Shown one piece after another: positions 7,919 through 14,534 of a stretch of DNA of 41,886 bases. Origin of the DNA: Alphaproteobacteria bacterium (GTDB taxonomy: Bacteria; Pseudomonadota; Alphaproteobacteria; Rs-D84); contig JAFGMU010000013.1 in assembly GCA_016927395.1 (NCBI GenBank), positions 1-41,886 of the forward strand. Direction: 5' to 3'. A program made the translations under genes and the position numbers. The notes below the pieces were generated by a model. That model ran no database searches, was not told the DNA's origin, and saw only the letters and a list, made by a program, of their open reading frames with translations. Numbering within the stretch: the stretch's first letter is position 1; each line of letters begins with the position of its first letter.

Positions 7919-8485
7919 ATGATTAATTTATCTACTTTTCCAGAATATATAAAAACAGAGCGTCTTGATTTGCGCAGGATTAAGCCGTCCAAAGAAAACG
8001 CAAATATAATATTCGATATTATTGACAACTCTCGAGAAAGTTTGGAACAATGGCAGGGATTTATTGAATATATAAGAACTCCAGATGATATGCTTAAACA
8101 ATTACAAAAACGGGATGAACAGTGGAATAACAAAACGGGTTTTTGTTTTGGAATTTTTAAAAATGATAAATTTATAGGAAGAATTAGATTTTTTAATATA
8201 AATCCTGGAGAAATTGCCAGCTGTGAAATTGGTTACTGGTTATCAGATTCCGAGACAGGTCATGGTTTTATGACAGAAGCTTTTCAAACATTAGAAAAGC
8301 AATTATTTGGAATAGGATTTAATAGAATACAAATGGAAATTGATTCAGGTAACATAAAATCTGAAAATATAGCAAAGAAAAACAATTATGTACTGGAAGG
8401 TAGAACACGTCAAAGTTCATGGGCAAAATGTTGTGGTGTATGTGATACCTTGATATATTCAAAATTAAAATCGGAGTATAAATAA
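7919..8485 (+). CDS. GNAT N-acetyltransferase, RimJ/RimL type, inserted between tolQ and tolR
   Basis: A 188-residue GNAT acetyltransferase. The N-terminus ERLDLRRIKP and the later EIGYWLSDSETGHGFMTEAF are hallmarks of the RimJ/RimL/ribosomal-protein acetyltransferase group; the acetyl-CoA loop (R/Q-x-x-G-x-G/A) is modified to SDSETGHGF. The C-terminus has ENIAKKNNYVLEGRTRQ, also typical. The target is unknown. It starts 13 bases after tolQ and ends two bases before tolR. Its ribosome binding site is poor, while the GGAG that serves tolR (8473-8476) lies inside its last codons. Its base composition is more AT-rich than tolQ or tolR, which suggests a later insertion into the operon. Translation may depend on coupling. 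Confidence 0.88.
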   Translation: MINLSTFPEYIKTERLDLRRIKPSKENANIIFDIIDNSRESLEQWQGFIEYIRTPDDMLKQLQKRDEQWNNKTGFCFGIFKNDKFIGRIRFFNINPGEIASCEIGYWLSDSETGHGFMTEAFQTLEKQLFGIGFNRIQMEIDSGNIKSENIAKKNNYVLEGRTRQSSWAKCCGVCDTLIYSKLKSEYK

Positions 8486-8487
8486 AA

Positions 8488-8889
8488 ATGGCACGCAGAA
8501 ATTCAAGAAATTCAGATGCAACTCTGTCTTTGACACCAATGATTGACGTTATGACCGTATTGTTGGCGGTTTTTATGGTTACAACACCAATGATGACAAC
8601 TGGTATTGATTTGGATTTACCGCGTGCAGGTAATTCAAGTATAACAGGAAATGACCATGCAATCCAAATCAGTGTTGATTCCGCAGGACGTTATTATTTG
8701 GGATCCACACAGATGGGACGCGATGAAATTGTTAATAAAATTGCCGCAATGCGTGGTGAAAATTCAAATCTGACAATTATGATAAATGGTGATTCACACG
8801 CAGACTATGGTGCGGTTATGTCAATGATGGGTCGACTAAAAGATGCAGGATTCCAACGTGTTGGTCTGCGCACTAAACTAGATAAATAA
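8488..8889 (+). CDS. tolR: TolR, Tol-Pal energising subunit
   Basis: ExbD/TolR family protein of 133 residues. A short cytoplasmic N-terminus is followed by one transmembrane segment with the essential membrane aspartate in LTPMIDVMTVLLAVFMVT, then a periplasmic domain. It forms the proton channel with TolQ and transmits energy to TolA. GGAG sits 11 bases before the ATG inside the upstream GNAT gene. The tolA start overlaps the stop by one base (TAATG), which implies translational coupling. ExbD is ruled out mainly by context. Confidence 0.94.
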   Translation: MARRNSRNSDATLSLTPMIDVMTVLLAVFMVTTPMMTTGIDLDLPRAGNSSITGNDHAIQISVDSAGRYYLGSTQMGRDEIVNKIAAMRGENSNLTIMINGDSHADYGAVMSMMGRLKDAGFQRVGLRTKLDK

Positions 8890-9602
8890 TGAACGATAAT
8901 AAACATTTTTCATCAGAAAATATTCTGATGTCCGTTTTTGGGCATTTGTTTTTAGTGGCAATAATGCTGACATCTTTTGCGATTGTTATTAAACATGCAA
9001 AATTGGTCGCACCCGACCGTGTTGAAATTACAGAAATTGATTTGAATAATGTGAAAGTTACAGGTGACCAAACTAAGTTATTTAACACCGATATTCCAGA
9101 AGTAAAAGACACTGTTGATTTTCCAGATAAAAAGTCAAAAAAAGACCAGGATTTTGGTGATGATAAACCAATAGAAAAACCAAGTTTGGTAGCACCCGAA
9201 AAAAAGAAAAATAAAAAATCTGAAAAACCAGTTCCAAAAAAAACTACAATTGTTCGTGTTAATCGTGAAACTGTTTCACTGGATAGAACAATGACAATTT
9301 CTGTTGTTGATGCCCTGCGTGTTGCCCTGACCCGTTGTTGGGCTGTTGATACGACCCGCAGTGATATTACGGATATTCGTGCAGTTGCGCATTTAACTAT
9401 GTATAAAAATGGTATGGTTCGTGATGTTTGGTTTGAATCGGCTGCACGCAGTCAATCAGATCCTGCATTTGCGTATGTTTTGGATACAATAAAAAATGCG
9501 TTAAAAGCATGTCAACCATTCAGAATGTTGCCAGCATCGGAATTTGAAAGTTGGGAAAAAATACAATTAACTTTTTATCCCACATCCGGAAAAATTATGT
9601 AA
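8889..9602 (+). CDS. tolA: TolA-like cell envelope protein
   Basis: A 237-residue protein: an N-terminal transmembrane anchor (about 13-34), a Lys/Pro/Asp-rich periplasmic linker (about 70-125, with EKKKNKKSEKPVPKK), then a C-terminal domain of about 110 residues (VDALRVALTRCWAVDTT ... TFYPTSGKIM). That domain has the TolA/TonB C-terminal pattern, including paired cysteines (RCW, ACQPF) found in many alphaproteobacterial TolA proteins. It links the inner-membrane TolQR motor to Pal and TolB in the outer envelope. The linker is far shorter than in E. coli TolA. It overlaps tolR by one base. A terminator follows at once, so tolB and pal are not in this operon. Confidence 0.88.
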   Translation: MNDNKHFSSENILMSVFGHLFLVAIMLTSFAIVIKHAKLVAPDRVEITEIDLNNVKVTGDQTKLFNTDIPEVKDTVDFPDKKSKKDQDFGDDKPIEKPSLVAPEKKKNKKSEKPVPKKTTIVRVNRETVSLDRTMTISVVDALRVALTRCWAVDTTRSDITDIRAVAHLTMYKNGMVRDVWFESAARSQSDPAFAYVLDTIKNALKACQPFRMLPASEFESWEKIQLTFYPTSGKIM

Positions 9603-9634
9603 AAAAAGCGCCTTGAAAAATCAGGCGTTTTTTT
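9603..9634. terminator. Bidirectional terminator between tolA and rnpB
   Basis: CGCCT...AGGCG stem with an AAAA loop and one bulged base, flanked by A-runs on the left and seven T on the right. It can end the tol operon on the plus strand and RNase P RNA on the minus strand, where the same stem is followed by TTTTTTT. Confidence 0.85.
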
Positions 9635-9642
9635 ATTAAAAG

Positions 9643-9933
9643 CTCAGATGGGCGATAAGCCGGATTCTGTACCATTTCTGGTGGACATAATTAATCTAAA
9701 CTTTACATTACTGCAAAGCTGAAGCCTTCTACCCGCCCCCAAACTGGGACTGTTAAAGGGGGCCTATTTGAAGTTGCACCGCATAGAGATTGCCCGTTTC
9801 AACCGGACTTAACCGGCTCGTCTCTGTTGCTCTGATCGTCGGGTCGCCCCGCGCGGCCGTTAGCCGCTATGCTGTCCCACGGTGTCCGGACTTTCCTCTG
9901 GCCTTGCGGTCAGCTATGTCCTGCCCATCTGAG
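9643..9933 (-). ncRNA. rnpB: RNase P RNA, bacterial class A
   Basis: Catalytic RNA that removes the 5' leader from pre-tRNAs. On the minus strand the gene shows the conserved blocks GAGGAAAGTCCGGAC near the 5' end and ACAGAATCCGGCTTA near the 3' end. The P1 helix is a perfect 11-bp pairing (CTCAGATGGGC with GCCCATCTGAG), which fixes the ends at 9933 and 9643. GGGCGGGTAGAAGGCTTCAGC in the middle matches the P10-P12 side of class A molecules. At about 290 nt it is smaller than E. coli M1 RNA (377 nt), because peripheral helices are short. This is its own transcription unit with a strong promoter and shared terminator. Confidence 0.95.
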
Positions 9934-9939
9934 TTTTGA

Positions 9940-9967
9940 ATTCTATCATCGACCCATCAAAAGTCAA
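9940..9967 (-). promoter_or_regulatory. rnpB promoter
   Basis: Read on the minus strand: TTGACT, 16-base spacer, extended -10 TGATAGAAT. The -10 ends six bases before the 5' end of the P1 helix, so transcription starts at or next to the mature 5' end. Confidence 0.8.
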
Positions 9968-9986
9968 TAATAATAAGGTTTTTAAC

Positions 9987-10016
9987 TTGCAACACTTGTC
10001 GCGTTTTTCCTATAAT
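9987..10016 (+). promoter_or_regulatory. Promoter of the cysteine-rich repeat protein operon
   Basis: TTGCAA, 18-base spacer, TATAAT (10011-10016). AGGAAG (10022-10027) follows and the ATG is at 10046, which is a long spacing for a ribosome binding site. Confidence 0.65.
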
Positions 10017-10045
10017 GACCCAGGAAGAGAAAAAGAAATTATAGA

Positions 10046-12763
10046 ATGCAAAGTTTTGCAAGATTTTTTACGTTTTTATTTATAGTACTTTTTTCCGGTT
10101 CTGCTTTTGCTTCTGTGACTTGCGACCCTGGGACGTATTTGTCTGCAAATCAATCGGAATGCTCGACCTGTACTGCGGGAAATTATTGTTTGGGTGGTAC
10201 TTTTGAAACCAGTGCATCAGACCAGGGTTTAACAGTTTGCCCAACTGGTTATGACGATGGTGGTACTGGTTTAACTGCACAAAACGAATGTAAATTTCAA
10301 ACCACACCTGGTTATTGGATAGGTACAGTTAATTCATCTACAGAAATAATTTGCTCATCTAAATATTATTGTCCATCTACACTTGTAAATTATGGAAGTA
10401 ATGGTTCAAGAATTTATTGTCCAACAAATTATGATGATGGTGGTACTGGATTATCCGCAATAGAACAATGTAAATTTTTAACATATTCTGGATATTATAT
10501 TTTAAATGCAAATGATACGGCACAAACAGTTTGTCCGTCTGGTTATTATTGTCCATCGGTTTATGTTTCATATGGTCAGACTGGGGATAAAATTCAATGC
10601 CCAGAAGGTTATCGTGCTGGCAGTACGGGATACAGTTCCGAAAATATGTGTAGATTACAAACAACAGCTGGTTATTATATTGATACAGCATATTCAACAA
10701 CCCAGGTAATATGTCCGGTTGGTTATTATTGTGCAGCGGCGCTTGTTCAATATGGATCTTTGGGCAGTATATCAGCATGTCCCACAGGTTATATTGACGG
10801 TAGTACAGGCGCAAAAACAAGAAATGATTGTCAGATACTAACGACCGCTGGGGTTAACTATTCAAATTTGAACCAAACGGTTTGTCCGGCTGGCTGGTAT
10901 TGTCCTGTAATGTTGTTAAATTATGGAAATTCATCTTCATTGGGTTGTTTGGGACAAACTTATTCTGAAGCTGGTGCGTCCGAATGCACACCATGTCCAA
11001 CAAACTATGATGATAATGGAGCTAATTATAAAACAAGTGTAACAGCTTGCCGATTAAGAACAACAAATGGTACATATGTTGCAAACGCTTATGATACAAC
11101 AACTACACCATGTCCACCTGGATATGTATGTCCATACGGATATATAAATTATGGCAGTACAGGAAATATTGAACAGTGTACTGGTGCCACATATTTACCT
11201 GGTGGTGCTACAACAGCAAGTTGTTACCCATGTCCATCACCATATACATATGATACAACTGATGGAAAAAGTTCAATAAGTCAATGTGTTGCACAAACAA
11301 ATGATGGTACGTATATCAAAACATCAGGTGGCGCATTAACAACTTGTCCAGCAGGAAGCTTCTGTCCATCCGTGCTTGTTAATCATGGTAGTTTAGGAAG
11401 TATAACACAATGTACTGGAACAACATATTCCGAAGCTGGTGCTGCGTCATGTACCGATTGTCCAAGCGGTTATAATTATGATACATCTGATGGAAAAACA
11501 TCTGTTTCAAAATGTATTTTGAATTGTCCAGTTGGAACCAGAATTTTAAGCTCTGATATTGGTACATCAAATTGTTCATCCCCCAGTGGTAATTGGTTTA
11601 ATTCATCAACAGCTTTGGTTCCATATGGTTCAGTATCATTGGTAAGCTATTGTGCCAATGGTTTCACGTCTTCTGGTAATACACCAAGCGATCACGATGC
11701 ATTGAGCGATTGTAAGATGTCTTTACCTGGTGGAACTTATTTGCCGGCAACAACAGTTCAAGCAAATTATATAAAAATTACAGGTAATGGAAATACGACA
11801 GATAGTGATAATAAAGTTGTTGAACTTCAAGCATTTACATCAACTGATGGAACAGGAACTAATTATTTGGCATATTCATCAGTTGTGACAGGTACAAATG
11901 CAACTTATGCTATTAATGGAAGTTGGTTAAAATCATATTATTCATCATGTGAAACGGGTACTGGTTGTGTTTGGAATCTGGGTTCTGTTAAAACAATAGG
12001 ATCGTTCAAAATTGCAATGCATACAGATGGCAGCACATATCATGATGTTTCTATTTATACATCATTGGATGGTGTTGCTTGGACCCAAGTTATTGGACCA
12101 ATAGAAATAACAACACAAAATATTGAACCAGCAGTTGGTGAATTTGTTTTGATTTCTGCACCATTTGAATCATGTACATCTGGAACATTCAGTACAGAAC
12201 AAATTATTTCCCAAGGTACAACAACAACTTGTACGGACTGTATTACTGGTTCATACAGTGATGTTGGTGCGGATTCATGTATTGCATGTCAGGATGGAAC
12301 AACAACCAGTGCGGATGGTCAATCTTCTTGTGATACACTTTGTCCAAATAATACTGGTGATCCAACTACTACATGGGATGTTGCAACATGGATAAATAAT
12401 ACTGTTAATAATATTTGTACAACAATTGGCTGTGGTGGTGGATATTATATGGATGGTTTAGAATGTAGTCCTGTTGGTATCGGGTATTGGTCTGCAAATG
12501 GTTCTAATTCCAGAACTGCATGTGATACAGGATTGACGACAATTGGTTATGGTTTGGGTGCCGATGAATCTGGTGATTGTGGGCGTATATTGCACTTTGG
12601 AAATGATAAAATATATTTACGTAGTGATAAAGTAACGACACCATCATTAAATATAAATATCAGTGGCAAGACATTTTATGGAAATATGACAACGGACACC
12701 AAGGGTTCTTTGCGTATAACTTCTGGTGGTACTAAATATTCTGTTTATGACGATAGTATGTAA
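10046..12763 (+). CDS. Large secreted cysteine-rich repeat protein with discoidin-like region
   Basis: A 905-residue exported protein. A signal peptide (about 1-22, ending SAFA) is followed by some ten imperfect cysteine modules with the recurring pattern CP-x-GYYCP-x-x-L-x-x-YGS-x-G and T-x-A-x-x-T-x-x-C. They resemble the TNFR/ephrin-receptor-like (GCC2/GCC3) fold seen in eukaryotic surface proteins. Residues 571-701 look like an F5/8 type C (discoidin) domain: NYIKITGNG, VWNLGSVKTIGSF, SIYTSLDGVAWTQ. The last 130 or so residues are shared with the next gene and end in YSVYDDSM. Probably a disulfide-rich surface or periplasmic protein with a binding role, perhaps glycan or host contact; that is inference. 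It lies 16 bases before its paralogue, so both are probably co-transcribed. Confidence 0.9.
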   Translation: MQSFARFFTFLFIVLFSGSAFASVTCDPGTYLSANQSECSTCTAGNYCLGGTFETSASDQGLTVCPTGYDDGGTGLTAQNECKFQTTPGYWIGTVNSSTEIICSSKYYCPSTLVNYGSNGSRIYCPTNYDDGGTGLSAIEQCKFLTYSGYYILNANDTAQTVCPSGYYCPSVYVSYGQTGDKIQCPEGYRAGSTGYSSENMCRLQTTAGYYIDTAYSTTQVICPVGYYCAAALVQYGSLGSISACPTGYIDGSTGAKTRNDCQILTTAGVNYSNLNQTVCPAGWYCPVMLLNYGNSSSLGCLGQTYSEAGASECTPCPTNYDDNGANYKTSVTACRLRTTNGTYVANAYDTTTTPCPPGYVCPYGYINYGSTGNIEQCTGATYLPGGATTASCYPCPSPYTYDTTDGKSSISQCVAQTNDGTYIKTSGGALTTCPAGSFCPSVLVNHGSLGSITQCTGTTYSEAGAASCTDCPSGYNYDTSDGKTSVSKCILNCPVGTRILSSDIGTSNCSSPSGNWFNSSTALVPYGSVSLVSYCANGFTSSGNTPSDHDALSDCKMSLPGGTYLPATTVQANYIKITGNGNTTDSDNKVVELQAFTSTDGTGTNYLAYSSVVTGTNATYAINGSWLKSYYSSCETGTGCVWNLGSVKTIGSFKIAMHTDGSTYHDVSIYTSLDGVAWTQVIGPIEITTQNIEPAVGEFVLISAPFESCTSGTFSTEQIISQGTTTTCTDCITGSYSDVGADSCIACQDGTTTSADGQSSCDTLCPNNTGDPTTTWDVATWINNTVNNICTTIGCGGGYYMDGLECSPVGIGYWSANGSNSRTACDTGLTTIGYGLGADESGDCGRILHFGNDKIYLRSDKVTTPSLNINISGKTFYGNMTTDTKGSLRITSGGTKYSVYDDSM

Positions 12764-12779
12764 TTATTGAAATTACAAA

Positions 12780-14144
12780 ATGAAAAAAAAAATTATATTT
12801 TTTATTTTTTTGTTTGCGATTGTTTTTGCGAACAATGCCTTTTCAGCCCCAAGCAAAGTTACTTGTAATCCCGGAACTTATTGGGATGGATCTAACTGTG
12901 TTACATGTTTGGCACAATATTATTGCACAGGCTTTGTTAACAAAAACAAACCTTCTGCTGGGTATGGACTTACATTATGCCCAACAGGTTATATAAACGG
13001 AGGCACAGGTTTATCTTCACAAAGCCAATGTCAACTACAAACAAATGATGGTTATTATATAGCAACGGCATATTCAACAACTCAAACAATATGTACATCT
13101 GGTTATTATTGTCCTGCATCATTGATAAATTATGGTAGTACTGGTACAAGAACAGCCTGTCCAAGTGGATATACTTCTGGTGGTACAGGATTAGCTCTGC
13201 AATCTGATTGTAAATTACAGACAACAAATGGCAATTATATAGCGACTGCATACTCTACAACTCAAACAACGTGTACCGCAGGATATTATTGTCCAGCATC
13301 TCTTATTGGTTATGGCAGTACAGGAACCATAATACAATGCACAGGCGCGACTTATTCTGCAGCTGGTGCATCCAGCTGTACTAATTGTCCAGCCTCTTAT
13401 ACTGCTAATATAAGTGCCGCAAAAACAAGTGTTTCACAGTGTCAAATTCAAACAACCGATGGTAATTATATAGCTACTGCATATTCTACAACTCAAACAA
13501 CTTGTACTGCAGGATATTATTGCCCTGCTTCATTGGTAAATTATGGTAATACCGGTGAAATAATACAATGTTCTGCTGGAACATATTCAGGGGCCAGTGC
13601 TTCCAGCTGTATCAGTTGCGCGATTGGTTCATATAATACAACTAATGGTGCTACATCATGTATTGCATGTCAAAATGGGACAACAACCAACAGCATTGGT
13701 CAATCAATTTGCAACACAGATTGTTCAAATAATAATAATTATGATACTTCATGGGTTGCTGCCAATTGGAATGCTGGAAATACAGTTACAAATTTATGTA
13801 CGATAAATGGTTGCGCTGGGGGGTATTATCTTGCAACGGATACATGTGTGGATGTTGGATTAAATTATTGGTCAGCTGATGGATCTGTTACACGTACATT
13901 ATGCGATACGGGATTAACAACAATTGGTTTTGGCCCTGGGGCTGACGAACCTTCGGATTGTGGTCATGTTATGAATGTTGGTGGAACTCAATTACATTTA
14001 CGCAGTGAAAAGAAAACATCTCCTTCTTTGTATCTGCAGATAAATGGTTCAACGTATTATGGAAATATGACAACGGATATCAAGGGTTCTATGCGTGCAA
14101 ACTATAATGGAATTAACTATTCAATATATGATGATAGTATGTAA
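12780..14144 (+). CDS. Secreted cysteine-rich repeat protein, paralogue of the preceding gene
   Basis: A 454-residue exported protein. The signal peptide is about residues 1-22 (FLFAIVFANNAFSA). After an N-terminal Cys module come three closely similar repeats beginning at Cys84, Cys144 and Cys221, each with DG/NG-x-YIATAYSTTQT-x-C-T-x-GYYCPASL. A GCC2/GCC3-like segment (CISCAIGSYNTTNGATSC) follows, then a C-terminal domain ending YSIYDDSM that matches the upstream protein almost residue for residue. It lacks the discoidin-like insert. No clear Shine-Dalgarno sequence is seen, so it may be translated by coupling. The pair arose by duplication. Function unknown; a surface-exposed disulfide-rich protein is the best guess. 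Confidence 0.88.
   Translation: MKKKIIFFIFLFAIVFANNAFSAPSKVTCNPGTYWDGSNCVTCLAQYYCTGFVNKNKPSAGYGLTLCPTGYINGGTGLSSQSQCQLQTNDGYYIATAYSTTQTICTSGYYCPASLINYGSTGTRTACPSGYTSGGTGLALQSDCKLQTTNGNYIATAYSTTQTTCTAGYYCPASLIGYGSTGTIIQCTGATYSAAGASSCTNCPASYTANISAAKTSVSQCQIQTTDGNYIATAYSTTQTTCTAGYYCPASLVNYGNTGEIIQCSAGTYSGASASSCISCAIGSYNTTNGATSCIACQNGTTTNSIGQSICNTDCSNNNNYDTSWVAANWNAGNTVTNLCTINGCAGGYYLATDTCVDVGLNYWSADGSVTRTLCDTGLTTIGFGPGADEPSDCGHVMNVGGTQLHLRSEKKTSPSLYLQINGSTYYGNMTTDIKGSMRANYNGINYSIYDDSM
13029..13560 (+). repeat. Three in-frame tandem repeats in the 454-aa protein
   Basis: Units begin at 13029, 13209 and 13440 (60, 77 and about 40 residues before divergence). Each encodes YIATAYSTTQT followed by GYYCPASL. 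The DNA itself is still similar between units, which points to recent or ongoing unit duplication rather than ancient divergence. Confidence 0.7.
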
Positions 14145-14160
14145 ACATATCTTCTTGTGA

Positions 14161-14379
14161 TTATTTTTTATTAATACCCTGCTTTTTTGCAGCATTCAGT
14201 GCCTTGACCAAAGATTGTTCTGCAATTTGTCTGATTTTTTGTGAAAATGTACGCATATTCATAGCGTCAGCAACCAAATCACCAAAAATTTGAGCAATAT
14301 ATTCAATTTGTGTTGGCGAAACTATGAAAACATCGCTGGAAATATCAGAAGTATTAAGTTTTTTAACATTTTCTCTCAT
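14161..14379 (-). CDS. Small hypothetical protein, 72 aa
   Basis: No family recognised. Soluble, with a predicted helical C-terminal half rich in Ala, Lys and Gln (QSLVKALNAAKKQGINKK) and no signal peptide. AAGG lies about ten bases before the ATG, and a convincing minus-strand promoter (TTGCGG, 16 bases, TATAAT) lies upstream. It is convergent with the cysteine-rich operon, the stops being 17 bases apart. It is divergent from secA. The promoter and ribosome binding site support a real gene; function unknown. Confidence 0.65.
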   Translation of the reverse strand: MRENVKKLNTSDISSDVFIVSPTQIEYIAQIFGDLVADAMNMRTFSQKIRQIAEQSLVKALNAAKKQGINKK

Positions 14380-14463
14380 TTATAAATACCTTAGGGTTAT
14401 ACAAAAAATCATAAATTTCGGTTCTTTATGTAAAATATGTCACTTGTTTGTTAGCACTTGTGC

Positions 14464-14491
14464 ATTATATCATAAAGAGTCTTGACCGCAA
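14464..14491 (-). promoter_or_regulatory. Promoter of the 72-aa gene
   Basis: Minus strand: TTGCGG, 16-base spacer, extended -10 TGATATAAT. It overlaps the secA promoter region, so the two divergent promoters may compete or share control. Confidence 0.6.
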
Positions 14492-14512
14492 TAGTCAAAA
14501 TTGCTATATAAT
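14482..14512 (+). promoter_or_regulatory. secA promoter
   Basis: TTGACC (14482-14487), 17-base spacer, TATATA (14505-14510) with an upstream TGC (extended -10); TATAAT two bases later is an alternative. AAGGA lies seven bases before the secA ATG. Confidence 0.65.
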
Positions 14513-14534
14513 TCCAGACGAATAAGGAAAAAAT

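Noticed and set aside
9643-9933. Plus-strand ncRNA or tmRNA in the tolA-repeat gene gap
   Set aside because: The conserved blocks and P1 pairing identify RNase P RNA on the minus strand.
10046-14144. The Cys-rich repeats as eukaryotic contamination or a CRISPR-like array
   Set aside because: The genes are intronless, have bacterial signal peptides, promoter and base composition, and sit among alphaproteobacterial genes. The repeats are in-frame coding units without constant short repeats and unique spacers.
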